A stretch of DNA of 64,000 bases from Odontesthes bonariensis (Eukaryota; Chordata; Actinopteri; Atheriniformes; Atherinopsidae). A model generated the notes under the pieces. It was not told where the DNA came from. It saw only the letters and a list, made by a program, of their open reading frames with translations, and searched no databases. The stretch spans positions 26,596,760 to 26,660,759 of the forward strand of contig NC_134529.1 of assembly GCF_027942865.1 (NCBI RefSeq), written 5' to 3'. Positions within the stretch are counted from its first letter, which is position 1. Every line of letters starts with the position of its first letter. The translations under genes were made by a program, and so were the position numbers. Of this stretch, positions 35,182 to 47,618 are shown one piece after another.

Positions 35182-36640
35182 TGGTGCTGCCAAAGTGGTG
35201 TGGCAAACTTATCTTTAAGTCTTCAGAATTGAATCACTTTTTTTATTGGCTGGATTTAGGTTTGCTTTCATGTACAGGAGGCTGTTGTGAAAGTTCCAAT
35301 CCTCTACTCAGAATTTTGGTCAAAGCACAACAAAAAATGCAATCTGACGTAATCTTTTTAGCTAGTCTGAGCACATCTTTAAAGTCTAACCAAAAGATTT
35401 AGCAATGAACAGCTGAAAACACTCATCTGATCTTATGCAGTTGTTTTTTAGATCATTTCTTCCTGTAGCTGTTGAGGAGAATTCTGTTCAGGCACCTTCC
35501 ATAGAGACTCTTTGTGGTACCCTATTTCCATCTATATCCACCAACAACTGTTGCGATTTTCAGAACCACCATCTCCGCTCATTACCGTCTATCCAGAGAA
35601 TTCCTCTCAGTCTAACTCTCTTTCTGGCTCTGAATCTCCCTGCTTGTTTCCTAATGGGGTGAGGTAATGTGGGGAACTTCATGTGGTCCTTATCTCAGCC
35701 GTCCGGTCATCCTGATCCTCCCATGGCTGTTTGGTTGCCAAGAAGAGCAGGCAGGCAGTCGTGCCTGTGGGAGTGCAGCGTTGGGAGGGTGTCCCAAGTC
35801 AGGGCAATGGGTCCTTGGGAAATTCAGAGCTCTGCTAACAGCTGGACAGGAGGGGGATTTGAGGCGCGGGGCATTGCAGCATTGAACTTTACCAAAGAGG
35901 GACAGAAATGCATGTGGTTTGGTTGAAAACATTTTGGGCTACTCCAGGCACGTTTGCTCTAACTTGTGAATATAATTTGAAACTTTGCCAAAGAGTTATT
36001 AATCTGATCTGATTTTGTGATCAACAATTGTTATAGAGCAAATCAAATAGTTTGGAAAATATTCCAAACATGTCAATTCCAGATTTAGGGAAACCTTGAA
36101 TTTTGCAGATGTAAAGCTCAATGAAACTACTAGGATTAGAAATTCCTGTTATTCAAGTAGCAATTACTTTGTTTTAGTGTACACTTGTACCCATCGCTGA
36201 GTGACCTAAATTTCATCATTTGCACAAGTTCGTAGCCTAAGTGTCCAGAGGGATGCCTCTAAAGCTGTGCAGCCCAAAAAAGTATGTGACAGCACGGGAC
36301 ATATGTACCCACAACATGTACACAGTGTTTTCAGGTTCTAAATCACAACAAGACCGTCAAAAATTCTTCATTTTTTAAAATAACACTTCAGTGGCAGTCC
36401 ATCTACGGATAACACAGCTATGAATGGGACTTTGTTTGACTTGACACCTTTAATCAGATCAGTAAGAACTGACCACTTGATCACATAAAACTAGATATGC
36501 AATGACAGCAAAGCTAGAAAAGCATTTTGGAATAGAGATTTTGTGTAAACAACACAGCAATTAAAGATGTACAATAGGAACAATCCACTTTACTGTATTA
36601 TCAATGCGATTCTCTGTAGATGGGTTGTTTGCAGCTGACT
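35182..36640. other. tcf23 upstream DNA, nothing recognised
   Basis: The region 5' of tcf23 should contain its promoter, but no TATA or CpG-rich element could be singled out. Confidence 0.35.
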
Positions 36641-37906
36641 TTAAAGTAATACTATGTAACATTTCTACCTTAAAATAACAGCTTGAAAAAAATTGTGCAG
36701 CTAGAATGAGTTTTAATATTACGATTGGCCTGTCTCCTATGCCCTTCGGTGGTCTGAGTTGGAAAAACTGTGCTATGTAACTTTGCTGGACCGGCCCGGT
36801 AGCGGCCACAGCCCTTTTACAGACAGCCGTTCCACTTCCTATTCGCCCCATTATAAAAAATTTGGCTGCAGTTCAGTTGATTTTCTCTGGGGGCGCTGGC
36901 GAGCGAGTGCAGAATGACCATTTTCCATAGGGCTGGCGCTAATAACTCAAAAAATGTCCCCGCTAGCGGCTGAAACCTGAAAATAATACTGTGATTTCTG
37001 ACAGAGGGATGTGGATTTATATCGAAAGTACAATAACCTGGGAGTTATAGCTTTCTGTTTTCTTACAGGTCTGGCATTTGCGAGTCAGTATCTGCTAGCA
37101 TCTAGCTAACGGAATCTGAAGAACGCACGGCTGATTACGACCGGCTGCTTTACGGAACTCGTCCACTGTGCCAGAGTGCTAACCTGGTGCCGCTAACAAC
37201 AACGAAAGCTAAACCAGAGGCTAGTCAGAGAGTATGTAAAAGGGCTGTGCTGAAATCTGTAACTATTTGAGCTAACACCTCTCTGCTAGCTCAGCGCTAG
37301 GACTGACCATGCCGTAAAGTGATGCCACATGCGTGACGTCACTCTGGATGCAATACTGACAATAAATGTGTATTTTAAACAAATCTAGTGAGTCTAAAAA
37401 ATCAAACCAAGTGCCGTTTGAAAGGATAATTTATCCTGCCTTTAGGAAAATTAAAATGAAAAAATATAAAAAATTATATCCAAAGCAATGGCTGGATCTA
37501 AGGTGGATTTCATAGTACCACCATAGAGTTTGGCGTGCTCTGCACTGCTTCGTTGGCGCCCCTAGAGTGCAGTACCACCCGGAAATAGGCGCCAGTTTTC
37601 CCTCTCCTCATAATAGAGACTCTCTGGTAGCGGCCTGGGAGCTGAGCGGAAGTACTTCGACTTGCTTTCTGGCGCATCTACCGCAAAAACAAATAGACCC
37701 CTCTCACGCTCCCAGGTACATTTGATTACTCTTACCTTCTCGGTCGACATAGCTTGCACCTTCTGACTCCTCGCCGGTTCGTCAACAAACGTGAAAGTGA
37801 AAGTGAAAGGGTGTAAATTTACGACAGTGTAACTGTACATTACCTCCAAGCCTGTAGGGGGAGCTCCATAGTGGGCTTTTTGAGAAGTTACATTGTATTG
37901 CTTTAA
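36641..37906. mobile_element. TTAA-target non-autonomous transposon A
   Basis: Termini TTAAAGTAATACTATGTAAC and the complement of GTTACATTGTATTGCTTTAA match over about 22 of 25 positions. The 1.27-kb interior is GC-richer and has no transposase. It shares its right TTAA with the next element. Confidence 0.85.
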
Positions 37907-38522
37907 AGGAGCACTAGGTAGCATTTTCACCTAAAATTATAGCCTTCAGGAGTTTAACAAAAGTTAAACAAGGCAATGGTATGCGAATGAAGCCTGTCTC
38001 GCTCCCAACAGGGGTCTGTATGCTGAAAATCCCATATGTAACTTCGGCAGGAGCGACCCGCTTCTGAAGTGTCGTGATGCGCGAGAAGAGTCGTTTGTGT
38101 TTACGGCACTTAGCTAGGTACTGTATGCTAGCTGTAGCTGTAGCTATGTGTTCGCTTGCGTTGAAGAGCCAACACCAAGCGTTTCATATTCTGCCTTTCA
38201 CAGACTGAATATGAAACGTTCGATGTTGGCACTTCCCATCTTTGTGAAATTTCTCCAAGCGTGATCTTGTTCATCTACCATAGTGATCTGCGTTTTAGAT
38301 CGCAAAGAGACAGGTGATGACGGTGCTCTAATTCCTCCTGAGTTTGAGACGTAGCCTAGCTTCAGAAATACACGGACTGACCTGATTAGAATAAGAATAG
38401 CGTTTTGCCACGATGTTTAGTTAGTGGGTGTGTACAGGTGGGCATTTTTACGACAGTGTAGAATTTCAGTTTGACCAATAGAGATCGCTATACTGCCGCT
38501 AAACTACCTTGTATCCCTTTAA
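37903..38522. mobile_element. TTAA-target non-autonomous transposon B
   Basis: Left end TTAAAGGAGCACTAGGTAGC and right end CTACCTTGTATCCCTTTAA are imperfect inverted repeats. It abuts element A with a single TTAA between them. Confidence 0.82.
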
Positions 38523-40024
38523 GTGTCCATTACTTTTCAAATGACTTATATGCTCTTTTTTTTTATTTTTTTTTTATTAAGATTACTTTTTTGCACTTAT
38601 TATAACAAATGGCAGCCCGGAGACAAACAAATAAAGAGGGACAGAAAGGAGCATTAGGCTTTAATGCTAAGTCTGTACTTGTTTTTGTTTGGAACAGGTT
38701 TAACTGTTAATCCACTGTTCAGGTTACCTCAGGTCAGAATTTTCCCAGTAGTGCTTGATTTAGGAAAAGTACCTTTATAGAATCAGCAACACAGGAATAA
38801 ATGAGGAAAAAAAAAACACATATATTGTGTTACATACAAATTAAAACGTTACAGTTTCAGCAATAGTAATAGGTAATGAAGAATTTAACATCTCTGATGA
38901 CTAAGGCATTACCTTGTCTGCCTGAAAACTGATACCTGATTGGTTATAACATCTTACTCTTTTTCCATAAAACCAAATGCATATCTTTATGTATTTTCAA
39001 GTAAATCCACTTCAATCAAAACATGTTCAGCAGCATAACAGGTCATTTTGAGCTTATTCCAATCAGTACCAGAAGTGATCATAGATGAACTGCACTGACG
39101 TAATTAATGAACAACAAAACAAAAACCTTTATAGAATATTTAATTTCATAGTTCAATGTGCTAAACACTGATATAATATACAGAACACAACTGTATTCAG
39201 ACACTGTAAATAGTAGTGTTTGAAATGAGCTTACAATTAGCTTAATTAAAAAACTGAGACAAAATATAGACGTGACGTATGTTACACATCATGGTTGTGG
39301 CCAAAGCACAGAGGTTTCATGTTATCAGTTGCAGGAATGCCGCGCACCTTCTCTACGCGGTCAACACAATAACACCAGGTGCCCCCTGACCTCCCATCTG
39401 CAGCTGCTTAGTAAACTGTTTTCAACACCACAGGAAAGGCTCAGGGAAGCTGAGAGGAAAATAGTGTAGTGGCCAATGATGAATATACAGTTGCAACTGC
39501 CAATCCACTCAAGATCTTGAGATTGAGCAGACAAATTAGTATTAAAGGCATTAAACATTGGTTCATTTTGTTAGAAAGTCGTGAGACAGGTTAGTTTTAT
39601 CTTACTGATGATGTGTTGTTGCAGTTGTAATCCTAAAATGTGCATTGGTCATGAACTTTTAAAGGGTCCAGACCAAAATACTGTAGTAATATATTTTCAA
39701 AATGATCCACTCTTAAAGTTGACATAAAGACACATCCTTTCAGCTTGTTGTAAAACTGTACAACCTGTCACTTGCAATCACATTCACATAACTTTCTCAC
39801 ACAAAAATAAATCAGAATTTATAGTTAACTAATCTTTCTCTATGAAACAAATACATTTTTCATAAAAATCATTACAAAACTGTGGTGCAATCATGAAGAA
39901 ATATGATCATATTATTATTAATAGATTTACTGTAAAGTGTTTTAAACTCCATTTCATAAAGAGGCTGATCTCACTACCTAAAATCACAGTGCATGTAAGT
40001 TGATTTTAATTCATCTGTCCACTT
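38523..40024. other. ephx1 downstream DNA and probable 3'UTR
   Basis: AT-rich sequence with no repeat family recognised. The minus-strand 3'UTR of ephx1 should start at its right edge; the polyadenylation site is not certain. Confidence 0.4.
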
Positions 40025-43000
40025 TCAATTATTCTTAGACTCAACCATTTTTGTGAACTTCTGAATGTCTTCTGCCATCAACTGGGGCTCTTCCATGGCA
40101 GCAAAATGACCACCACTGGCCATGGGAGTAAAGTTGATGAGTTTACGGTACTTCTGTCTGACCCACAACTTTGGTGTGTGCATCAGCTCGTTAGGGAAAC
40201 AGGCGAAGCCGGTGGGGACATAGACTGGTATCCTAGGAAGAGAGAGCGATGGTTTTGCATCAAAGTAGTCAACATTTGTCTTGTCTTGACCTGAGTTCTT
40301 TCATAGTTTGCAAATACGAGCTGTTAAAGGGACACTATGTAATAAATTAAGTCATTTATTAGCTCAAATCAACATATTCATTCATAAATTAGTCCTCATT
40401 GGTGTAAAATGATCTCTGTCAAAAATCTCACTTATCCTCCTGAGTGAAGAATAACTTGTCTGTATCTACATAGAGCGGGCAAGCTCTATGGAGGCTGCCA
40501 TGTCCTTCCGCTCTATGAAAAATGACGAGGTGCCGAGAGGGACATAAAGCACTTCGAATCGCGATTTCCCCACCAGGCCTACAAGCGGAAATGACGTCAT
40601 TGTGACGTCATTTCCGCCAAATGGCTTATTACAGCCGCTAATGCTAAATAGATTTTATTCCTTGGCACATATGTCTTTGTGTTCATTAGCTTTCTTTTTG
40701 TAAGTGCATCATCTTCTTCTTATTATTATTATTCCTATGCTCCCCCTGGATATCTTCTTTTTGGCGTTATGCTCACATTTGTAAACTGTTATTTTGTTGA
40801 TTTACTAATAAAGTTTAAAAAAAAAAAAGCTAAATAGATTTTATCTCGTAAATGATCCCACTAATAATGCATTGATTGTTACCAAACTTCTGCCGTAGTA
40901 CACATAGGCTCTTAACTCACAAAACGAGGCATTAGAAAGTTTGTAAGTTTACCGGGAGTTTATTTACCGCTGCTAATGCTCCTATTGCTAACGCAGGCTA
41001 ATGCTAACGCTGCGTCGACGTCACTTCCGGTAACTCCCGGAATAGGACTAATTGCATTGCTTGCACACCAAAGGAGATGTTATGTTATCTGACATGTTAT
41101 CTGTCATCTGTATTTATAGTGTTGTTGTATGTGTGTTATGTAATCCTTTGTACTGTGTGTCTTGATTTCTTTTTGTTTGTATGGACCTTGAGTCTGAAGC
41201 TATAGCTTCTTGAATCTTGACACATACCGCTTGCCGTAGTTCAAGAAGTTGCAGCGCACATTTGAAAACGTGAGGCGCTAGAGAGCAAATTCATTCAACT
41301 TTGCAAAATAAAATTGCACCACTAGATGGGGGAAGAAATTACATAGTGTCCCTTTAAAGATTTTAATTGATGAAACTGAACCATCTGAACAAGTCTTGTG
41401 AACTGCTCTTGAGTCACAACTGGTATCTAATAATATTTATTAACTAGCGCTTCCAATTGTCATGAACATGGGGTTTGGTGCCATGTTTTTAGTTTTTAGT
41501 TTCTCATGCTTTGGTGTTGAGTCTTTAGTTTTCTAGTCCATGTTTACTTAAATTTTGCCATTTGCTTTTCCCTCACTTCCCATACCAGGTCATTAATTTC
41601 ATTCATGTCACCTGCACTCGTTTTCATCAGCTGCACTCATTCACTCATCAGTCCCCACAGTACTTAGGTTCCTTGTTTGCTTTCAGTCATTGTGAGATCC
41701 TTGCGCCATGCACGTATTAGAGCCTGGCTCGGGCCGGATTTTTCTGTCCGAGCCCGGCCCTCAACCGACCCGAGCCCGAGATTAATTAAAATATTTGTGT
41801 CAGAGCCCGCCGGAAGCCCGAGACCAGTGACAAACGCAAGACGGCGCACCCTAATCAGTAAATACACATTGGTGACAGCGCACCATTATCCACCATAATC
41901 CATTATAGCTTAAAGCGTTTGCACACAGTGGATTTCCCCCTCTCATTTTCCACGTCTTTCAGTTCTCCAGAAGCTATTTTTCTTTTAATGTCCTTCATAG
42001 CGCTTCCACTGAGCTCGGCTGCACTGATCTCACGTGTTTAATGTAAAGTAGTTTGAATGTTCGATATGCGTGCGTGCGCACCGATCATGCACAGACCACA
42101 GATGCACACAGATGCATGCTGCACGGCATGAGGCACGAATAGCCTACCAACATTTTCATTTATGCATATTCAATTATTTATGTTTATCACAAAAACTGAC
42201 GTTTGCAATGAACTGAAACCTGTCCTCTGGCTGTTTATAATTTTCACGATGTCTGCTTGCTTTCGAGCCCGACCCGAGTCCGACAAGACATTCTAATTTT
42301 TTGTCCGAGTCCGGCCCGGCCCGTCGGGCTTCGGTCGGGTTGCCACACTCTAGCACGTATACCTTTCACGCCACACCACGCTTTTTTCCAAGTCATGTTC
42401 TTTGTTTTGTTAGATCTAGTTTTGTCAGCCACACCTTATGTTAACCTTGTTCTGTTTTTTTGTGATTTTAAAAAACAAGGCTTGATTTATTAGTCCGCAT
42501 TCGTGTCCTTACGCCTCGCAAAACCAACTCATTCTAACACCAATGCTCTTTAGATTATTCTTAACATCTGTTTCAGTGAAAATAAACAACTCACAAATAA
42601 TATCTTATTGAAGTGGTTAATAAATCATATCAGAGAATACCCAATAGCTGTCACTCACTTAGAGTGGGGCTGGTCCAGACCCTTGCCAAAGTTTTCCTTG
42701 TAGAACCTCATGGAGGAGATGATGCAACCAGAAGTCCAGTAGATCATGACATTAGTCAGCAAATCATCCAGAGAGAATTTCCTGCAACACAGATCATAAC
42801 CATATTTACATAATACATCCATCCATTTCCTATACCCGCTGATCTGTCGGTCGGGTCGCGGGGGGGCTGGAGCCTATCCCAGCGGTCATCGGGCGAGAGG
42901 CGGGGTACACCCTGGACAGGTCGCCAGTCCATCACAGGGCCACACAGAGACAAACCAGACAAACAACCACACACACACGCTCACACTCACTCCTAAGGAC

Positions 43001-46000
43001 AATTTCAGAGACACCAATTAACCTAACAAGCATGTTTTTACAGTGGGAGGAAGCCGGAGTACCCAGAGAGAACCCACGCATACACGGGGAGAACATGTAA
43101 ACTCCACACAGAAAGGCCCCAGCCGGGTTGCATAATACAAACAACCTCAAATAAAAACCTTCTAATACATATCCTATGGTTTACTCGATTCATGTTTGGG
43201 GTATATCCAGATCTGGATCTAGTATTCTTTTTCTTCACACTAGTTGCGGGTATGCTGTCTTTGACTGATTGTACAACCGATCATATGCACCTGGTGAGTC
43301 CCCCATCCTCCAGGTTCCTGAAATCCCGGTTTGTCCATGTGGAGAACTTCTCCAGGATGTAGGCAGCAAGACCAACTGGAGAGTCATTCAGCCCTCGCCC
43401 TGATGGGGCAAAAGTAATAAGATGGAACATCAATAACAACCAAACTGCTCCACCACAAGACTTGACTACTTTCTCCAAGATCCTTACCCACAGTGTCCGG
43501 TTTGGTGGCCTGGATGTGCATGTAGCCCGACTCTTTGATGGATTCCACCACCAGTTTCTCCATACAGGGATAGAGGCGCTGAATATCAACTTCAGTGAAG
43601 CCAAACAGCTTTGGGAAGCGATGGCCAAGCATCATGGATAAAGCCACAGGCAGCGCCGGCTTGGAGGGTGGAGCAAAGTTTATGTGCAAGCCCTTAATAG
43701 TTCTGGGGTGTCAAAGAATTGAAGAAAAGGTAATGGAGTAATGTAAAGATAAAATACTGAAATACCTATCAATAGAAATGTAAAGAAATCAGTAAATATC
43801 TACATGTGTGTCTACTTCTTCACAGGTTGAATTTTTTTCTGACAGCTGTGAATCACTACATGCACAGAATAAAGAGTAATATTTCTAAATATTAATCTGT
43901 GTGTAAATGTGATGCTTGACAGAATTGATCATTTTCAGGCACTGAGGAAGTTCTTGTGTGTCATACTTGGGCTCCAACTGAGCCATGTTTGTGGTGACCA
44001 GCCATCCCCAGTCTCCTCCGTGAGCGTAGAACTGCTGAAAGCCCAGACGCTTCATCAGCTTATGGAAGATGTGTGCCGCACAAACCGAATCAAAACCTGT
44101 TCACAGTGGACAGAGCTTGAACTTCAGAATTAATGAGAACAACTTCTACACAAAACGAGGAAAGGAAAACGTTTTCATACATTGAGAGCAGCTAGCAACA
44201 AGCAGAAAGCACAGTAATGGCAATAAAAAAGCAAAAAAAAAAAAAAAAAAAAAAAAAATCAAACCGTCCACATCAAGCCCTGGTACGGGAGATAAGAAAA
44301 GGAACACAGCTACAACTTTAAGCACATAAAAAGCACTACTACAGCAACACTGTGTGTTAGTTAGTGAATAGGGCTGTGTTGGGAAAAAAAAAAAAAAAAA
44401 TAAATAAATAAATAAATAAAAAAAACGATTTTCCGATTCTGAATCGATTCGCCTATGATAATCTGATTATCGATTCGTCCGTCCAAAGATCGATTTTTTT
44501 GTAAAAAAAAAAAAATAAAATAAAAAAAAAAAATTAATTTCCCCCAGTGAACTTTTATCACAACGTTTACATTTTATACTTTCAGTTTCAGTACTTCTCA
44601 GTTTATTAAGTGTGAGCAATGCACTTTTAAAATAAAAATGCCTTTGGTAGCAACAGCTTTTAGGTGAATTCTTAATTATTTTCAATCATAATAATAATGC
44701 ACTGGTTAGTGTCCCAGTAGGAGTCCACTGTTGCAGATATAGACACCTCAGTTATGTCCTCTGTTTATTGTCCTGGATTATCTTTCTTGAAGGTAGATTG
44801 ACCCTTAACCTTTTCACCAGTCTTCCAGCCATCAGTAACTACCAATATTTGTATGATTTGCTGTTTTATATCGATATAATGATAATTTTAATATGTTGCT
44901 TGCTTCTCTACACAGTGATGAAATGAAGGAAACAGCTTTGATACGTTTTTAATAACATGTTTTTAATAGCACCAACCCTCGGATCGAATCGGAAATCAGA
45001 TCGAAATCGGATCGAAAAAAATCGATTCTGAAACTTGAAAATCGGAATCGAATCGATTCTTGAAATTTGAATCGATACCCAGCTCTATTAGTGAATGTAT
45101 TTAGCATAGTTTCCAGTGTTAGCCCAAGGCTAATTCGCTGTTCTTCCTGTTAACTGTGCATGCTTTTTCAAAAGAATAAATCCAAACTTGTTCTGGTGGA
45201 GCAAACTGTTGCATGGATGGAAGTTTATATGTCGTGTGGGGAAATATGGCTGAAATCTACAGACATGAATGTTTTTTTTTTTTTTAAAGGTTAAAGTCAG
45301 CTCCTGATCTGGGCAGATTAATTGCTAAAAATGTTATCATTAATGCAGAAAGATGTATTTCCTTTTGTTTTCATGGGCAAAGCCACTACAAGTGAAAAAA
45401 GGTCATGTCTATGTTACTCTTTTAGTTATGGTACTGAAAATATTACCATGCACCGCCCTAAAACACTATAGAAAAGAGTGTCAAATTGTCATATTTCCAA
45501 ACTTACCCTTCTTCTGTGGTGCCTCAGAGAAACCATACCCTGGTATGGAGGGACACACCACCTCAAACACAAGGTCTTCTGGGTCTGATGGCTGTGTTAA
45601 CAAGGGGATCAACCCATAAAACTCAAAGAAGGAGCCGGGCCAGCCATGAACCATTATCAGGGGAATAGGATTAGTTCCCTCAGGCACTTTCTTGGGCTTC
45701 ACATGAACATAATGAATATCAATGCCTGGATAGAAGTTCAAAAAGTAAGAATGGGTTAGAGATGGTAACCAGGTCTCCTTCGTGAATGTCTTAGCTGTGC
45801 AGTCTCACCTTCAATGTTGGTTTTAAAATGAGGGTATTGATTGAGTTTGTCAACTTGTCGCCTCCAGTCAAAGTCATTTCTCCAGTAAGAGACCACCTTC
45901 TGTAGGTACTGGGAGTTGAAGCCATAATTAAACTGGCTGTCCTCCAATGAAGACACAGGACGAGTCTGGTCTATTCTCTTGTAGAGGTCCTAAAGGAGAA

Positions 46001-46273
46001 AAGAAGAGAAGAAGGCATGTACAGTTGGGGAGTTAGGAATACATGCTACAGGGTCTCAATTCTGTGTGACAAACTAAGAGGGGAACTAACCTCCAGCTCT
46101 TCGTCACTGGTGGTAACTTCAAAAGGACGGATTTGATCATTTTCCTTCGCATCAAACGGCGCTCCAGTCCCCCACCAGCCATCCACTGTCTTCAAAACCT
46201 GGTTCTTACTCCTCTGAACCAAGAAGAGAATTAGTCCTCCAATCACCACAGCAACCATCAACTCTATGAACAT
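40025..46273 (-). CDS. ephx1: Microsomal epoxide hydrolase, eight coding exons, complete
   Basis: EPHX1 is an ER-membrane alpha/beta hydrolase that turns arene and alkene epoxides into trans-diols. Minus-strand coding exons are 46273-46091, 45989-45809, 45725-45507, 44096-43967, 43702-43488, 43399-43291, 42781-42659 and 40232-40025. They sum to 1368 nt, or 455 aa plus stop, the length of human EPHX1. The ATG lies 10 nt inside an exon whose acceptor is at 46284-46285, so a 5' noncoding exon exists further right. Features are the N-terminal anchor (IELMVAVVIGGLILFLV), oxyanion motif HGWPGSFFEFY, nucleophile Asp about 223 in AHGGDWG, the SPVGLAAYILEKFSTWTN block, the acid Glu about 402 in CFPNEL, and base His about 429 in SGGHFAAMEEP. 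All catalytic residues are intact. Introns host a TTAA element, a solo LTR and an hAT element. SRP9 is its neighbour in human too. Confidence 0.96.
40324..41357. mobile_element. TTAA-target non-autonomous transposon C, in ephx1 intron
   Basis: The termini TTAAAGGGACACTATGTAAT and ATTACATAGTGTCCCTTTAA are perfect 20-bp inverted repeats including the TTAA. The interior has no transposase and hosts a small poly(A) retro-insert. Confidence 0.92.
40659..40828 (+). mobile_element. Short poly(A)-tailed retro-insert inside transposon C
   Basis: The 170-bp insert ends with AATAAAGTTT and a 12-A tail. A perfect 16-bp duplication, GCTAAATAGATTTTAT, lies at 40643-40658 and 40829-40844. It is probably a 5'-truncated L1-type 3'UTR or an mRNA 3' end copied by L1 machinery; the source is not identified. 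Confidence 0.85.
41458..42539 (+). mobile_element. Solo LTR in ephx1 intron, with nested hAT element
   Basis: It begins TGTCATGAAC and ends CTAACA, and is flanked by a perfect 5-bp duplication, CCAAT (41453-41457 and 42540-42544). Without the nested element the LTR is about 440 bp. It resembles the solo LTR at 7416-7883 in reverse. No internal genes remain. Confidence 0.88.
41718..42352. mobile_element. hAT-type non-autonomous element in the solo LTR
   Basis: Termini TAGAGCCTGGCTCGGGCC and GGTTGCCACACTCTA. It is flanked by a perfect 8-bp duplication, GCACGTAT (41710-41717 and 42353-42360), as for hAT insertion. Subterminal GCCCGACCCGAG-type blocks are inverted at the two ends. Confidence 0.9.
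42818..43130 (-). repeat. Dispersed (ATGG)n-tailed repeat, copy 6, in ephx1 intron
   Basis: Near-full-length copy with all standard blocks. It is flanked by a 9-bp duplication, CATAATACA (42809-42817 and 43131-43139). Confidence 0.88.
44369..45087. mobile_element. hAT-type non-autonomous element in ephx1 intron
   Basis: Left end TAGGGCTGTGTTGGG and right end CGATACCCAGCTCTA form short inverted termini. GAATCGATTC-rich subterminal blocks occur at both sides. It is flanked by a perfect 8-bp duplication, TTAGTGAA (44361-44368 and 45088-45095). No transposase is seen. Confidence 0.92.
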
Positions 46274-46283
46274 GATGATGTGT

Positions 46284-46599
46284 CTGCAAATAGACAGGGC
46301 AGAAAAACAGACTGAGACAAAACTACGCAGGAGCAGGGTAAGACATCCAGCTGGACACAGTCAGAAAATCATTAAATTACTCAATATGAGATTCTTTTTT
46401 TTCAAATAAGATATTTTTACAACATTAATGTACCATATGCGCTACTACTTTATGTAATGACAGAACCTTTACATGATGGACAAACATGATAAGTAATCAT
46501 GCCAACAGGAGATAGTTGATAGAGATAGAAATCTCAGTCAATTGACTGAGATTTCTAAAACCCAAAAAATTCCCAGAATACGATCCCAAATTCCAAACG
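46284..46599. other. ephx1 upstream intron DNA, nothing recognised
   Basis: It lies directly 5' of the first coding exon of ephx1 and contains a short inverted ATTTCTA/TAGAAAT pair near 46525-46555. Confidence 0.35.
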
Positions 46600-46980
46600 A
46601 GCTGGAAAAGAGATGCCATTGAGGGCAGGAGCAAGACAAAAGGAAAATCTGAGGAAGTTTAAACCATTTCTTTTCTTGGTCATCAGAGGGAAAATGACAT
46701 TCCTGGCAAATAAAATGATGCTATTGGGGAAATGTGATTCCTTTGCTGGCCTACCAAGAAAAAAGCATTGTTGGGGACAAAGTATGCACATTTTATTTGT
46801 TGTTGCCTGTTAGGCATGTTTTGTGTTTATGCAAACCCACAGGAGGTTGCATCAAGGTCCTCCAGTCTTCAGGAGTGTTTTTGTGGCAAATGGCTACCAT
46901 CTCCTTGATGACTGTGTGGAGAGTGAAAAGAGGAATCCCCAAAAGCCTGGACGCTATCAGAAAACAAACACCTAGGTCTT
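46600..46980 (+). mobile_element. LINE endonuclease N-terminal fragment
   Basis: The plus-strand block LKPFLFLVIRGKMTFLANKM resembles the conserved (K)PFLPSVIMGNVRSLANKM start of fish LINE endonucleases. The same block occurs near 16765. Stops and frameshifts follow. Confidence 0.55.
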
Positions 46981-46998
46981 CAGCCTTGACCTATTTGT

Positions 46999-47560
46999 AT
47001 CTTGTTCTTGGTGTAGGGTCCAGCAGGCGGGCTCTGCACCGGCCCGTCGTGGTGAAGAAGGAGCTGAGCCAGAAGGCGAAGCTCTCGATTTACCGCTCAA
47101 TCTATGTTCCTACCCTCACCTATGGTCACGAGCTGTTGGTAGTGACCGAAAGAATGAGATTGCGAATACAAGCGGCCGAAATGAGTTTCCTCCGCAGGGT
47201 GTCTGGGCTCTCCCTTAGAGATAGGGTGAGAAGCTCGGTCATCCGGGAGGGGCTCGGAGTAGAACCGCTGCTCCTCCGCATCGAGAGGAGTCAGATGAGG
47301 TGGCTCGGGCATCTGGTTAGGATGCCTCGTGGACGCCTCCCCGGTGAGGTGTTCCGGGCCCGTCCCACTGGGAGGAGGCCCCGGGGAAGACCCAGGACAC
47401 GTTGGAGAGACTATGTTTCTCGGCTGGCCTGGGAACGCCTCGGGGTGCCCCCAGAAGAGCTGGAGGAAGTGGCCGGGGACAGGGACGTCTGGGTTTCTCT
47501 GCTTAAGCTGCTGCCCCCGCGACCCGATCCCCGGACAAGCGGAAGATGATGGATGGATAA
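46999..47560 (+). mobile_element. RTE-like LINE 3' end, C-terminal coding part and (ATGG) tail
   Basis: The plus frame reads PTLTYGHELLVVTERMR, IQAAEMSFLRRVSGLSL, GHLVRMPRGRLPGEVFRARP, GRPRTRWRDYVSRLAWERLG and LPPRPDPRTSG, the C-terminus of a widespread teleost RTE-type element. It ends GATGATGGATGGAT. The open frame extends leftward into unrelated LINE DNA only by chance. Confidence 0.85.
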
Positions 47561-47618
47561 AAAGACGCTTCAATCTCTGCTTTGCAGGTCCTTTAGGGTT
47601 AGAAAGTGTTCTTTCATT

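Noticed and set aside
46734..47549. Long open frame joining two regions
   Set aside because: Only the part from about 46999 is RTE-like coding sequence; the upstream part is unrelated LINE debris joined by chance.
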